From: Microbacterium murale
Lineage (GTDB): Bacteria; Actinomycetota; Actinomycetes; Actinomycetales; Microbacteriaceae
DNA length: 64,000 nucleotides
Direction of reading: 5' to 3'
Assembly (NCBI RefSeq): GCF_014635185.1
Contig: NZ_BMCM01000001.1
Span: 124,001-188,000 of the forward strand
The stretch's first letter is position 1. Each line of letters starts with the position of its first letter. The position numbers and the translations under genes were made by a program. The notes beneath the pieces are model-generated. The model was not told the DNA's origin. It made no database searches and saw only the letters and a list, made by a program, of their open reading frames with translations. Below are positions 33,969 through 46,724 of this stretch, piece after piece.

Positions 33969-35798
33969 CTACTTCAGAGCACGCCGAATGAGGATCGACG
34001 CCGCCTCGACGATCACGACCATGCCGATGATCACGAGCACGTACGCGAGCACCTCGTCGAAGTGACGCCCCTGCAGCGCGTTCAGCAGCAGGAATCCGAT
34101 ACCTCCTGCCCCGACGATGCCGAGCAGGGTCGCTGAGCGGATGTTCTGCTCCAGCAGGTACATCAGGTGGCTGACGAGCGCCGGAACAGACATCGGCACG
34201 GTCGACGAGAAGAAGACCTGCGCACGGGTGCCGCCCGCGGCGGCAAGAGCGCGCTCCGGGCCGTTCGGCACCTCCTCCATCGAGTCGCCGATGAGCTTCG
34301 CGAGCAGTCCGACGCCGCCGATGCCGAGCGCCAGGGCACCGGCCTGCGGCCCGATGCCAGCGGCGATGATGAACAGGATCGCGACGACGAGGTCGGGGAT
34401 CGCGCGGATGACGAGGGCGATGCCGCGGAACAGGTTGCGCACCGTGCTGTTCGGTGCCACGTTTCGCGCTGACAGCGGTCCGACGATCGCGGAGATGATC
34501 GTCGCCATGAGCGTCGCGGCGAACGCGATCTGAATGGTCGTCACGACTGCCGCGAGCACATCCGACCAGTCCCTGCTGCCGAAGTGCGGCGGCCAGATCG
34601 CGCGGTCACGTGTCGGATCCACGATCTCGTTCCACGCGGGGGCGAACATCTTCGTCACATCCGGCGCGGTGTAGAGGAATGCGCCGACGACCGCGGCGAT
34701 GCCGAGCCAGATCCACAGCGTGTTGCCGACCCGAGCCCGATCCCAGGGGCGGTGCATGGCCGCCTCGATCCGCACGTGCCGCTCCTGTGTCGTGGCCGAT
34801 GTCGCGGGCTGCGTGTCACCCGCACGCGCACTCCTGCGCGCGACGGCGCGAGCCACCGTGTCGCCCACGCTCTTGCCCGTGGGCCGGACGTTCAGCAGCC
34901 TGGTGCGCAGCAGCGAGGAGACGATCTCGAACAGCACGCACAGCGCGATGATGATCACGACGAGAGGGATCACGCGCCGCATGCCGGCAGGTCCGCCGTG
35001 CAGCGCGTCGTCCAGCTCGTAGCCGATGCCGACGACACCAACGACCCCGAGGATGACCGTCCCTCTGAGGTTGATGTCGGCACGGTGCAGCGTCACCGCG
35101 ACCCATGCCGGAAGCACCTGCGGCACGACGCCAGACCAGAACTGCTGCGCCTTGGTACCGCCGGCAGAGCGGATCGCGAGTCGCGGGCCCTCATCGATCT
35201 GCTCGATCGCGTCGGCGAACATCTTCGAGATCATGCCGACCGAGTGGATTCCGATCGCGACGATCGCGGGGAGAGTCCCGGAGTTGAACCACAGGAAGGC
35301 GAGCACGACGACGAACACCACATCGGGAATCGCTCGGGCGACGACGCCGATCCCGCGGCATACGGCCATCACTGCGGTATTCGGGGTGGTGTTGTGCGCG
35401 GCGCCGTAGGCGACCGGGATCGACAGCACGGCGGCGAGCGCAGTACCGGCGATGACCAGCGCGAGCGTGATGACGATGGTGAGGAACATGTCCCAGATCG
35501 GCTCGAACCCGACCCATGTCGTCACGAAGACCTTGGCACCGCCGGCCTGCACCTCTGCTGTGACGTCCCAGCCCGGCCACTGCATCGGCGTCGCCATGCT
35601 GAGGAACCGTGAAAGATTGGTGCCCGTGGTCTCCAGGCTCTTCAGGCTGTAGTCGAGACCGATGAACGACCAGACGCCGAGGCCGAGGATCGCGACGATG
35701 ACGCCGTACGAGACGACGGAGGACAGCCGCGGCGCGGGGCGCGGAACCCGCGACATGCGCTCGGCGAGGGCGACGGGGCGCTCTGCGAGGGTGGTCAC
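33969..35798 (-). CDS. phnE: phosphonate ABC transporter permease, PhnE-PhnE fusion
   Basis: A 609-residue membrane protein made of two PhnE-type permease domains in one chain: residues about 20-305 and 355-609, each with several helices and an EAA-like loop (SAGGTKAQQFWSGVVPQ and AAGGTRAQVFFSSTVPM). The linker is hydrophilic (RARAGDTQPATSATTQE). The fusion gives both halves of the channel in fixed 1:1 ratio. The GTG start overlaps the phnC stop by 4 bp. With PhnC and PhnD it imports phosphonates, phosphite or related compounds; the exact ligand cannot be read from sequence. Confidence 0.9.
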   Translation of the reverse strand: MTTLAERPVALAERMSRVPRPAPRLSSVVSYGVIVAILGLGVWSFIGLDYSLKSLETTGTNLSRFLSMATPMQWPGWDVTAEVQAGGAKVFVTTWVGFEPIWDMFLTIVITLALVIAGTALAAVLSIPVAYGAAHNTTPNTAVMAVCRGIGVVARAIPDVVFVVVLAFLWFNSGTLPAIVAIGIHSVGMISKMFADAIEQIDEGPRLAIRSAGGTKAQQFWSGVVPQVLPAWVAVTLHRADINLRGTVILGVVGVVGIGYELDDALHGGPAGMRRVIPLVVIIIALCVLFEIVSSLLRTRLLNVRPTGKSVGDTVARAVARRSARAGDTQPATSATTQERHVRIEAAMHRPWDRARVGNTLWIWLGIAAVVGAFLYTAPDVTKMFAPAWNEIVDPTRDRAIWPPHFGSRDWSDVLAAVVTTIQIAFAATLMATIISAIVGPLSARNVAPNSTVRNLFRGIALVIRAIPDLVVAILFIIAAGIGPQAGALALGIGGVGLLAKLIGDSMEEVPNGPERALAAAGGTRAQVFFSSTVPMSVPALVSHLMYLLEQNIRSATLLGIVGAGGIGFLLLNALQGRHFDEVLAYVLVIIGMVVIVEAASILIRRALK

Positions 35799-36691
35799 GC
35801 CGGCTCCTCGTTCGCGAATTCCTCGGCGAGGTTCTCGCGGGCGTTCGCACGGCGCATCTCCTGAGTGAGCACCTGCTCCCGCGCCTCGGCGAGCTCGCTC
35901 TCCAGCGCGGCGATCTCGCTCGTGGTCGTGGCCACACGGCCGTAGATCTCCATGACCTCTTCGCGGGTCAGGTCGTCGGTGCGAGTGTCGAGAACGACGC
36001 TCCCGGCGCGGAGCCCGATGATGCGATCGCCCCAGCTCAGTGCGAGATCGACCTGGTGCAGCGAGCAGATGACCGTGAGCGAGCGTTCTGCTGCGATCTC
36101 GCGGATGAGCGACATGACCTGGCTGCTCGACTCGGGGTCGAGCGATGCGACGGGTTCGTCGGCGAGCAGGATCTCAGGGTCCTGCATGAGTGCGCGTGCG
36201 ATCGCGACGCGCTGCTGCTGGCCACCGGAGAGGTTGTCGGCACGCTGGTAGGCGAAATCGAGCAGTCCGACACGGTCGAGATGGCCGAGCGCCTTCTCGC
36301 GCATGCGTCGCGGGTAGCTCAGGCTGCCGACGCGCGGACCGCGGAGAGTGGCCAGGCCGCCGGTGAGCACGTTCTCGATGACGGTCAGAGCGCCGACGAG
36401 TTCGAACTGCTGGAAGATGAATCCGATCCGCCCTCGCAGCGCGCGCAGCGCCTGCCCGCGCAGTTCGGGCACCGCCTGGCCGAGCGAGACGACCGAGCCT
36501 GTGGACGGCGTCTCCAGGCCATTGACGTGACGGAGCAGGGTCGACTTGCCCGAGCCGGAGAGGCCGAGCAGGACGACGATCTCGCCCGGCACGACAGACA
36601 GCGACACCCCCTCCAGAGCCGGCGCGGCGGCTCCGGGATAGGTCTTCCCCAGATCGGTGATCCGGACTGCGGGGGCGTCGCTGTTCGTCAT
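35795..36691 (-). CDS. phnC: phosphonate ABC transporter ATP-binding protein
   Basis: A 298-residue ATPase with Walker A GLSGSGKST near residue 40, signature [15 protein letters not shown] near 155, Walker B ILLADEP and a switch His in CSLHQ. The PhnC core ends near residue 250 (MEIYGRV). About 45 further residues (ALESELAEAREQVLTQEMRR) form a Glu/Arg-rich, probably coiled-coil tail not usual in PhnC. The ATG follows GGAGAG. It is the middle gene of the phnD-phnC-phnE operon. Confidence 0.92.
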   Translation of the reverse strand: MTNSDAPAVRITDLGKTYPGAAAPALEGVSLSVVPGEIVVLLGLSGSGKSTLLRHVNGLETPSTGSVVSLGQAVPELRGQALRALRGRIGFIFQQFELVGALTVIENVLTGGLATLRGPRVGSLSYPRRMREKALGHLDRVGLLDFAYQRADNLSGGQQQRVAIARALMQDPEILLADEPVASLDPESSSQVMSLIREIAAERSLTVICSLHQVDLALSWGDRIIGLRAGSVVLDTRTDDLTREEVMEIYGRVATTTSEIAALESELAEAREQVLTQEMRRANARENLAEEFANEEPA

Positions 36692-36730
36692 GTCATCTCT
36701 CCTGTGGTGCGTACGAGTCGGCTGAGCGGA

Positions 36731-37675
36731 TCAGGCCTGGCAGGCCTCGACCTCGTCGGCGATCTCGGTGCACAGGGTGCGGATGAGGTCGTAGTACGCG
36801 TCGTCCACGGCGCCGAATCCGAACCAGCCGTCGGTGAGGAACTCGTTGAGTTCGATGCCCGCGTCGGTGAGGTCGGACTGCGTGCTGTCGGCGAGCGCCT
36901 CGACGAGCTGGTCCTGGACGTCCTGCGGCAGAGCCGCCTGCATCACGATCGGAGCGGCGGGAACCTGCACTCGGGTGACTTCCTCGAGCTCACCCGACTC
37001 GATCAGCGGGTCGGCGTCGATGTCCTGCGCGAAGCCGACCTGGCAGTCGGTGCCCTCGGCGACCTTCTTGGCGTTGAGGTCGTGCTCCTCGCCGAACAGG
37101 CGGTTCTCATCGGAGACCGTCACGCCGGCCTCGAGCAGTCCGCCCATGGGAACGGCGAAGCCGGAGGTGGAGGTCGGGTTGACGAAGCAGACGGGCTGAT
37201 CGGCGAAATCCTCGAGCGAGGTCACGTCCGTGGCGGCCGGGTTCTTGACGGCGACCGAGAAGTAACCGGGCTCGGCACCCTCCTGGGTGATCTGCGCACC
37301 GATCGGCACGATGTCAGCGCCGGCGTTCTGCGCCTGGTAGTAGGTGAAGGCCGAGATCTGAGCGATGTCGATCTGGTCTGCGGCGAGGCCCTGCACGACG
37401 GCGGTGTAGTCGGTGGCCTGGAAGAGCTCCACCTTCTTGCCGGTGATCTCGGCGATCCAGTCGGCGATCGGCTGAGCGTCCTGGTCGGCGCCCTCATGGT
37501 CGGGGAGCACGGCGAAGACGAGGGTGTCCGAGTCGCCGGAGGCGAAGGTGCCCTCTGCGGCGGCGGCATCGCCTTCGGTGTCGGAGGAAGCCGGGGTGGC
37601 TGCACAGGCGGCGAGGCCGAATGCGAGGGTGAGGCCGGCGGCGACGGCGAGGCCGCGCTTGAGGGTGGACTGCAT
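36731..37675 (-). CDS. phnD: phosphonate ABC transporter substrate-binding lipoprotein
   Basis: A 314-residue PhnD-type binding protein with lipobox LAAC and the lipidated Cys at residue 24, then FAVLPDHEGADQDAQPIADW, typical for binding of phosphonate or phosphite compounds. The ATG at 37675 has AAAGG 9 nt upstream; a longer frame to 37735 has no site. It is the first gene of the operon, and PHO-box-like repeats lie about 100 bp upstream. Confidence 0.92.
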   Translation of the reverse strand: MQSTLKRGLAVAAGLTLAFGLAACAATPASSDTEGDAAAAEGTFASGDSDTLVFAVLPDHEGADQDAQPIADWIAEITGKKVELFQATDYTAVVQGLAADQIDIAQISAFTYYQAQNAGADIVPIGAQITQEGAEPGYFSVAVKNPAATDVTSLEDFADQPVCFVNPTSTSGFAVPMGGLLEAGVTVSDENRLFGEEHDLNAKKVAEGTDCQVGFAQDIDADPLIESGELEEVTRVQVPAAPIVMQAALPQDVQDQLVEALADSTQSDLTDAGIELNEFLTDGWFGFGAVDDAYYDLIRTLCTEIADEVEACQA

Positions 37676-37777
37676 GGGAAGGACCTTTCGGTGACTGTGC
37701 AGGGTGAGGATCGGCGGGACGGCCGACTTCGACATTCAAAGCGCGCGAGGAGACGCCTGCTGATCGAGAACGCAAAG

Positions 37778-37799
37778 CTCGCGTGAACGCGAAATGAAT
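37778..37799 (-). promoter_or_regulatory. PHO-box-like 11-bp direct repeats upstream of phnD
   Basis: Read toward phnD, ATTCATTTCGC and GTTCACGCGAG stand head to tail. They resemble the 11-bp GTTCA-type units bound by PhoP in Streptomyces. Two units with imperfect tails only, so tentative. Confidence 0.4.
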
Positions 37800-37843
37800 T
37801 CGCCGTGGCACGGGTTCCGGTGGCGCACGGGTAGCCTGAACCC

Positions 37844-38575
37844 ATGGCGAAACAGCGCGGGCGCGGGGGCTCGGCGAAGCGCCCAGCGGCAGGAAAGGCC
37901 TCATCGCGCAATACCCCGCAGTCGCGGAAGAAGGCGAGCGCCCCCACCAGGAAGATCGTGTTCGACACGCCTGCCGTCGTCGACGAGCCGCGTACCTTTC
38001 GCCTCGGCGCCGTCCCCGGTGCCACGCCCGGCAGGTGGATCGACACGTGGAAGCAGCGCATGGCGCACGTGACGCTGGAACTCGTGCCGATCGATGCCGC
38101 TACTCAGCGCGCATCGATCGACGAATTGGATGCCGCGCTCATCCGCCTTCCCCTGACCGACGACACTCTTCACCTCATCCCCCTCTACGATGAGATCGCC
38201 GTGGTCGTGGCATCCGCGGAATCGCATCTGCTGGTCGTCGATGAACTCGACGCGGCGGATCTGGCCGGCGAGGTGCTGATCACTCCGCGCGACGATGTGC
38301 TCGGACCGCTCGATATCCCCGGCACCCTGACGCCGGAGTTCCCCACGCTGGAAACCACCGCCGATGCGATAGCCACGGCCGCCACCGGCGTCGGCATCGT
38401 GATCGTGCCGATGTCGCTCGCGCGTCTGCACCAGCGCAAGGATGCCGGTCACAGGCCGCTGCGCGGCGGTCCGACCTCCACGGTCGCACTCGCGTGGCCC
38501 CGGGATCGCACGACCGCAGACATCGAGACCTTCGTCGGGATCGTCCGCGGGCGCACCGCGAACTCCTCGCGCTGA
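37844..38575 (+). CDS. LysR-type substrate-binding domain protein without DNA-binding domain
   Basis: A 243-residue protein. A basic, Ser/Ala-rich N-terminus of about 45 residues (KQRGRGGSAKRPAAGKASSR) replaces the helix-turn-helix. The rest (FRLGAVPGATPGRW to DIETFVGIVRG) follows the effector-binding fold of LysR regulators, including the alternating LELVPIDAATQRASIDELDAALIRLP stretch. It may sense a ligand and act through protein contact, or bind DNA loosely through its basic tail; both are guesses. A TAGCCT box ends 6 nt before the ATG with no ribosome site, so the mRNA is probably leaderless. It diverges from phnD. Confidence 0.72.
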   Translation: MAKQRGRGGSAKRPAAGKASSRNTPQSRKKASAPTRKIVFDTPAVVDEPRTFRLGAVPGATPGRWIDTWKQRMAHVTLELVPIDAATQRASIDELDAALIRLPLTDDTLHLIPLYDEIAVVVASAESHLLVVDELDAADLAGEVLITPRDDVLGPLDIPGTLTPEFPTLETTADAIATAATGVGIVIVPMSLARLHQRKDAGHRPLRGGPTSTVALAWPRDRTTADIETFVGIVRGRTANSSR

Positions 38576-38595
38576 GCGGCGATAGGTTTATCTGC

Positions 38596-39312
38596 ATGGC
38601 TTCGCTTCTCTACGTGTGCGTGCGCCCCGAGCGCGGCGCGGCAGAGGCGGAGCACGTCTCCTTCCAGCGAGGGCTCGCGGTAGAGGAACTCGACCAGTTC
38701 GATCTGCTCGCAGGGCCCCTCACCGATGAAGTACTCACCCGTCACGACGGTTTCGTCATCGGCGGTTCGCCGTTCAACGTGACGGATGCCGTGAAGTCGC
38801 CGTTGCAGCAGCGCGTCGAGGCCGACCTCGAACGCATCGCCGCCCGTGCGCTCGCAAGCGATGCGGGCGCCATGTTCACCTGCTTCGGCATCGGCGTCGT
38901 GACGCGCATGCTCGGCGGCACGCTGACCCTCGCGTATCCCGAAGCCACCCGAGCCACCGAGATCAGGACGACGGATGCGGCGGCCACCGACCGCATCTTC
39001 GGCCCGAGCGCACCGTCGCTGAACGTGTTCACGGCGCACAAGGAGAGCGCGGCCGCCGTGCCGCCGGATGCGGTGCTACTCGCGACCAACGACGACTGCC
39101 CCGTGCAGGCCTATCGCGTGGGCACGCACCTGTACGCGACGCAGTTCCACCCTGAGCCGAGTCCGCGGGACTTCGCCGACCGGATGACGTTCTACCGGGG
39201 CAACGGATACTTCGACCCGGAGGCGTTCGACGCCGTGGAAGCAGAGATCCTCGCCGCCCAGGACGTGGGCGGCGAGGATCTGCTGCGCAGGTTCGCGGAG
39301 ATGTTCGCCTGA
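38596..39312 (+). CDS. class I glutamine amidotransferase-like protein
   Basis: A 238-residue stand-alone glutaminase domain like that of GMP synthase. The nucleophile is probably Cys96 (FTCFGIGV), with His and Glu in ATQFHPEPS near residue 183. The residue before the Cys is Thr rather than the usual Gly. Such proteins transfer ammonia or hydrolyse gamma-glutamyl amides; the acceptor is unknown. TAGGTT ends 7 nt before the ATG and no ribosome site is present, so probably leaderless. It converges on the Clp gene. Confidence 0.8.
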   Translation: MASLLYVCVRPERGAAEAEHVSFQRGLAVEELDQFDLLAGPLTDEVLTRHDGFVIGGSPFNVTDAVKSPLQQRVEADLERIAARALASDAGAMFTCFGIGVVTRMLGGTLTLAYPEATRATEIRTTDAAATDRIFGPSAPSLNVFTAHKESAAAVPPDAVLLATNDDCPVQAYRVGTHLYATQFHPEPSPRDFADRMTFYRGNGYFDPEAFDAVEAEILAAQDVGGEDLLRRFAEMFA

Positions 39313-39322
39313 GCGAGACGCG

Positions 39323-41863
<2,541 letters not shown>

Positions 41864-41877
41864 TGCATTCTCCTAAA

Positions 41878-41898
41878 GTTGAGCGTGCTTCACTCAAC
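41878..41898. promoter_or_regulatory. HAIR-type (HspR) inverted repeat upstream of the Clp gene
   Basis: GTTGAGC-N7-ACTCAAC, with six of seven arm positions pairing and the 7-nt spacing of the HspR-associated inverted repeat (CTTGAGT-N7-ACTCAAG). It ends 15 bp before the ATG, covering the likely promoter, so heat-shock control by HspR is expected. Confidence 0.75.
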
Positions 41899-41933
41899 TT
41901 CAACGCGCGGAATACCGGAGTATTCCCAGCCCC

Positions 41934-42395
41934 TCAGATATTGCGCAGCAGATCGATCCGCTCGCGCAGATACGCCTCCAGCGGCATGTACGCGCCGGCT
42001 CCCGACCACCGGACGGACGGCACACCATCGCGCAGCGCGAGCGGACCGGACGAGCCTCCGGCATCCACAGCATCCACATCGATGACCGACCAGCCGATGT
42101 GCACGACGTCGCCCTCGTCGAAGCCGCCTCGCAGCGCCAGTTGCCGCCGCGCCGCCCTCGCTCGCGCCGATTCGGCGGTGTAGCCGCGGCGCCCAGGATC
42201 AGCAGCGCGCAGCACCTCGGCAGTCGCGAGCACATGCTCATCGGTGAGCAGCAGCACTCCGATGTGCCAGGCCTCGCCAACGCGCACGATCCGTTCGCCG
42301 CGCCAGCGCGATGAGCGCTCCTCGCCGAGCCCCTCCTTGGGTACGTCGACGAGCTCCGCCCGTGCGGCAGCGAGCAGTCCGGCGGCAGAAGTCAC
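41934..42395 (-). CDS. conserved protein of unknown function, about 153 aa
   Basis: A small soluble protein rich in Arg, Glu and Ala. Segments include RIVRVGEAWHIGVLLLTDEHVLATAEVLRA and DEGDVVHIGWSVIDVD. No signal, membrane helix or known catalytic motif was recognised. Two GTGs in a row are possible starts; the second (42395) stands 6 nt after a TACCCT box with no ribosome site, matching other leaderless genes here, and was chosen. It lies just upstream of and co-directional with the Clp gene, which has its own promoter. Confidence 0.7.
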   Translation of the reverse strand: MTSAAGLLAAARAELVDVPKEGLGEERSSRWRGERIVRVGEAWHIGVLLLTDEHVLATAEVLRAADPGRRGYTAESARARAARRQLALRGGFDEGDVVHIGWSVIDVDAVDAGGSSGPLALRDGVPSVRWSGAGAYMPLEAYLRERIDLLRNI

Positions 42396-42478
42396 CACAT
42401 CAGGGTACGCGCCGGTGTCGATTCGTCACCGCAGGCGCTCACGCGAGAGAATCTACGAACACCCTGCAAGGAGCATCC

Positions 42479-43324
<846 letters not shown>

Positions 43325-43351
43325 GTCGACCGCCCGCGCGCGGCAGGCGCC

Positions 43352-44080
43352 TCAGAGCACCTTCGAGAGGAAGTCCTTCAGCCGGTCGCTCTTGGGCGCT
43401 CCGAACAGCTCGGCGGGCGTGGCCTCTTCGACGACCACTCCGGCATCCATGAACACCGTGCGACCTGACACCTCACGGGCGAAGCCCATCTCGTGCGTCA
43501 CGAGCACCATGGTCATACCGCCCTCGGCCAGGTCGCGGATCACCTGCAGCACCTCACCGACCATCTCGGGGTCGAGGGCGCTGGTGGCCTCGTCGAACAG
43601 CATGATCTCGGGGTCCATCGCCAGCGCGCGAGCGATGGCGACACGCTGCTTCTGCCCGCCGGAGAGCGACGCCGGCTTCGCGTCCGCCTTCTCCGACAGC
43701 CCCACCCGGTCCAGCAGTGAGAGCGCACGATCGCGCGCCTCGGTCTTCGACAGCCGGCGGAGCTCCGTCGGCGCGAGGGTGATGTTCTCCAGCACCGTCA
43801 TGTGCGGGAACAGGTTGAAGTGCTGGAACACCATGCCGATGCGCTGACGCACCTCGTCGAGCTTCACGCTCTTGTCGGTGAGATCGACACCATCGATGAT
43901 GACGTGGCCTGACGTCGGCTCCTCGAGCTTGTTGAGGCACCGCAGCAGGGTCGATTTACCCGAGCCCGACGGCCCGATGACCGCGACGACCTCGCCGTCA
44001 TCGACTGTGAGGTCGATCCCCTTGAGCACCTCGTTGTCTCCGAATGACTTGTGCAGGTCCCGGACTTCGATCTTGCTCAT
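43352..44080 (-). CDS. polar amino-acid ABC transporter ATP-binding protein (GlnQ-like)
   Basis: A 242-residue ATPase: Walker [10 protein letters not shown] near residue 36, signature [15 protein letters not shown] near 140, Walker [15 protein letters not shown], switch His in VTHEMGFA. Typical length and wording of the polar amino-acid family. Its ATG overlaps the stop of the upstream fused transporter gene by 4 bp. Confidence 0.94.
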   Translation of the reverse strand: MSKIEVRDLHKSFGDNEVLKGIDLTVDDGEVVAVIGPSGSGKSTLLRCLNKLEEPTSGHVIIDGVDLTDKSVKLDEVRQRIGMVFQHFNLFPHMTVLENITLAPTELRRLSKTEARDRALSLLDRVGLSEKADAKPASLSGGQKQRVAIARALAMDPEIMLFDEATSALDPEMVGEVLQVIRDLAEGGMTMVLVTHEMGFAREVSGRTVFMDAGVVVEEATPAELFGAPKSDRLKDFLSKVL

Positions 44081-45555
44081 GCGTTGAACTTCCTCTCCAG
44101 ACGATCAGCGAGCAGTGTCAGCAGAGTGATCACCACGAAGTAGATGACGGCGACGATGGTCAGCACCTGGGCCGACAGGTAGGTGGAGGCGATGATCTGG
44201 CGCGACTGGAAGGTCAGCTCCGCGAGCCCGATCACGCTGAGAAGTGACGTGTCCTTCAGCGTGATGATGCCCTGGTTCACGAACGACGGGATCATGATGC
44301 GGAACGCCTGCGGCAGCACGACCTTCTGCATCGTCTTCCACTGCCCGAGGCCGAGGGAACGCGACGCTTCCGTCTGGCCGGGGTCGACGGCCTGGATACC
44401 GCTGCGGATGATCTCGGTCATGTACGCGCCGGTGTTGAGCGACAGCGTGATCGCGCCGGCCACGAACGGATTGAACGTCAGCCCGGGGAACAGCTGCGGG
44501 ATGGCGAAGAACACGAAGAACGCCTGCACGAGGATAGGCGTACCGCGGAACACATAGACGTACGCGGTGGCGAGCCAGCGGTAGAGGAAGAAGCCGGAGA
44601 GCCGCCCGAAGCCGAAGACGAGGCCGAGGATGAACGCCGCCACGATCGCGATGATCGTCGCGAGGATCGTGAGCCACAGGCCCTCCATCAGCGCAGGCCA
44701 GTACTGCACCGCGACCGAGATGATGTCGGTGGGCTGCGTCGACTTCTCGCCGCCACCGAGGTAGGTGTCGACGATCTCGTCGTACTCGCCTGATTCCTTG
44801 AGGTTGGCGAGACCCGCGTTGATCATCTCGAGAAGTTCGGGGTTCTCGCCCTTGTTGACCGCGACGCCGTACTCGCCGCCGAGCTCCGGCTCACCGATCA
44901 GACGGAAGCCGGATCCCTGCTGGATCCCGTAGGCGAGCACCGGGAAGTCCTCGAAGTAGCCGACAGCCTGGCCGGCCTTCACGGCGTCCACCATGTCGGT
45001 CGTGTCCTGGTACGGGTCGACGCGGAAGCCGTATTCGTCCTTGTTGTCGTCCGCGAAGGTCTGCCCCTGCGTGCCGGTCTTGACCGCGACGGTCTTGCCG
45101 TCGAGGTCGTCCAGGGACTGGATGTCGCTGGCCTCGAGCACGCCGAGCTGGATGCCGCTGGTGAAGTACGGGTCGCTGAAGTCGAAGGTCGCCTTGCGCT
45201 CGTCGGTGATCGACATGCCCGCCATGACGGCGTCGACCTGGTTCGACTGCAGCGCCTGTACTGCGGCGTCGAACCCGAGCTGGCGGATCTCGACCTCGAA
45301 GCCCTGGTCTTCGGCGATCGCACGGAGCAGGTCCATGTCGATGCCGACCAGGTCGCCGTTGGAGTCGGTGAACTCGAACGGCGCGAAGGTCGTATCGGTG
45401 CCGATGACGTAGCTCTCGGTGTCGTCGGCGGCGACGGCCGCGGGTGCGCCGCCGAGCAGCACTCCGGCCGCGACGAACGCGGTCAGCGCCATCGCCCCGG
45501 CTGTGCGCCCGAGCGTGCGCAGGCGCGCGATCGCTGGAGAAGGATTTCGGATCAC
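44077..45555 (-). CDS. amino-acid ABC transporter, fused substrate-binding protein and permease
   Basis: A 492-residue fusion. A signal sequence ends near AVAADD (about residue 43) and a family 3 binding domain spans about 45-270 ([33 protein letters not shown]). After the linker [14 protein letters not shown] a His/Glu/Gln-type permease follows (about 285-490) with EAA loop [20 protein letters not shown]. The binding domain therefore stays tethered outside the membrane, as in GlnPQ-type importers. The start is a GTG with GAGGAG 8 nt upstream. The ligand is probably a polar amino acid such as Gln, Glu or cystine (not decidable). Confidence 0.92.
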   Translation of the reverse strand: MIRNPSPAIARLRTLGRTAGAMALTAFVAAGVLLGGAPAAVAADDTESYVIGTDTTFAPFEFTDSNGDLVGIDMDLLRAIAEDQGFEVEIRQLGFDAAVQALQSNQVDAVMAGMSITDERKATFDFSDPYFTSGIQLGVLEASDIQSLDDLDGKTVAVKTGTQGQTFADDNKDEYGFRVDPYQDTTDMVDAVKAGQAVGYFEDFPVLAYGIQQGSGFRLIGEPELGGEYGVAVNKGENPELLEMINAGLANLKESGEYDEIVDTYLGGGEKSTQPTDIISVAVQYWPALMEGLWLTILATIIAIVAAFILGLVFGFGRLSGFFLYRWLATAYVYVFRGTPILVQAFFVFFAIPQLFPGLTFNPFVAGAITLSLNTGAYMTEIIRSGIQAVDPGQTEASRSLGLGQWKTMQKVVLPQAFRIMIPSFVNQGIITLKDTSLLSVIGLAELTFQSRQIIASTYLSAQVLTIVAVIYFVVITLLTLLADRLERKFNA

Positions 45556-45608
45556 GACGGATGCTCCTCGGATCGGATCATGCGACCGGACAGCCGCGGT
45601 GACCCAGC

Positions 45609-46679
45609 CTAGCCTTGCCGGTCGCTGAGCCCGTCGAAGCGTCCCGGCAGCCCCGCGACCAATTCATCGAAGACAGCGGTCGCGTCGTCCAGCACGGCGA
45701 GCGGCGCAGACTGTCCGAGCCACAGCGATTGCAGCTCACCGAGGTTCTGCTCCCCCGCCGCGGCGCGGAACCTCCCCGTGAGCCAGTTCTGCATCGGGAA
45801 CGGCGCGATCGTGCCGCTCGCCTCGATCGCGCGCACAGCGCGGTTGCGGGCGCCACGGGCCAATCGACCGCTCATCGCCCTGGTCAGCACGCTCGCATCG
45901 GCCGCTGTCTCGCGGATCGCCGCCCGATGCGCGTCGGATGCCGCCGACTGCGACGTGGCGAGGAACGCCGTGCCGACCTGCACGCCGTCGGCGCCCAGCG
46001 CGAACGCCGCCGCGACCCCTCGACGATCGGCGATGCCGCCCGCCGCGATCACCGGCACGGAGACGGCATCCGCCACCTGTGGCACGAGTGCGAACGTACC
46101 GACCAATGAGTCGGCAGCCGACCGGAGGAACGAGACGCGGTGGCCTGCCGCCTCGGACCCGGACGCGATGATCGCATCCACTCCGGCGGCGTCCAGCGCG
46201 ACCGCCTCGGCGACCGTCGTCGCCGAACCGACGACGCGGATGCCGCGCCGATGAGCCTCTTCGACGACGTCGGTCGACGGCACCCCGAAGACGACGCTCA
46301 GCACGGCAGGGGCCGCGTCCCAGATCGCCTCGAGCTGCTCGTCGAGCGTCGGCAGATACCGCTCGGGCCGTGCGGGCACGTCGACGCCCACCGCCTCGTA
46401 GAACGGCTCGAGCGCCTGCGCGAACACCGTGTGCTGCGGACCCGGGTCGACCTCGTCGCCGGTGGGCAGCCAGATGTTCAGCGCGAACGGCTGATCCGTC
46501 GCCTCGCGCAGCGCTGCCGCCGTGGTGCGGATCCGCTCGCCGTCGTACCCGTAGAGCCCGTACGCACCGAGACCACCCGCATCACTCACCGCGGCGGTCA
46601 GCGAGATCGACGACAGTCCGCCGAAAGCTCCCAGAAGGATCGGATGCCGGACGCCGAGGATCTCACGCAGTTCGCTCAT
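45609..46679 (-). CDS. nitronate monooxygenase-like FMN protein
   Basis: A 356-residue TIM-barrel flavoprotein of the nitronate monooxygenase / IMPDH-like family. Visible are HPILLGAFGGLSSISL at the N-terminus, the His region SGSEAAGHRVSFL near residue 170, and the FMN phosphate site AAGGIADRRGVAAAFALGADGVQVGTAFL. The family oxidises alkyl nitronates or related compounds with O2; the true substrate is unclear. TAGCCT ends 7 nt before the ATG at 46679. A GGAGG motif lies in that gap but is too close (1 nt) to act as a normal ribosome site, so a leaderless transcript is more likely. Confidence 0.85.
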   Translation of the reverse strand: MSELREILGVRHPILLGAFGGLSSISLTAAVSDAGGLGAYGLYGYDGERIRTTAAALREATDQPFALNIWLPTGDEVDPGPQHTVFAQALEPFYEAVGVDVPARPERYLPTLDEQLEAIWDAAPAVLSVVFGVPSTDVVEEAHRRGIRVVGSATTVAEAVALDAAGVDAIIASGSEAAGHRVSFLRSAADSLVGTFALVPQVADAVSVPVIAAGGIADRRGVAAAFALGADGVQVGTAFLATSQSAASDAHRAAIRETAADASVLTRAMSGRLARGARNRAVRAIEASGTIAPFPMQNWLTGRFRAAAGEQNLGELQSLWLGQSAPLAVLDDATAVFDELVAGLPGRFDGLSDRQG

Positions 46680-46724
46680 GCCTCCGAGGCTACGCTTCAG
46701 CAGCCCGCTGATATCCTCGATGAC

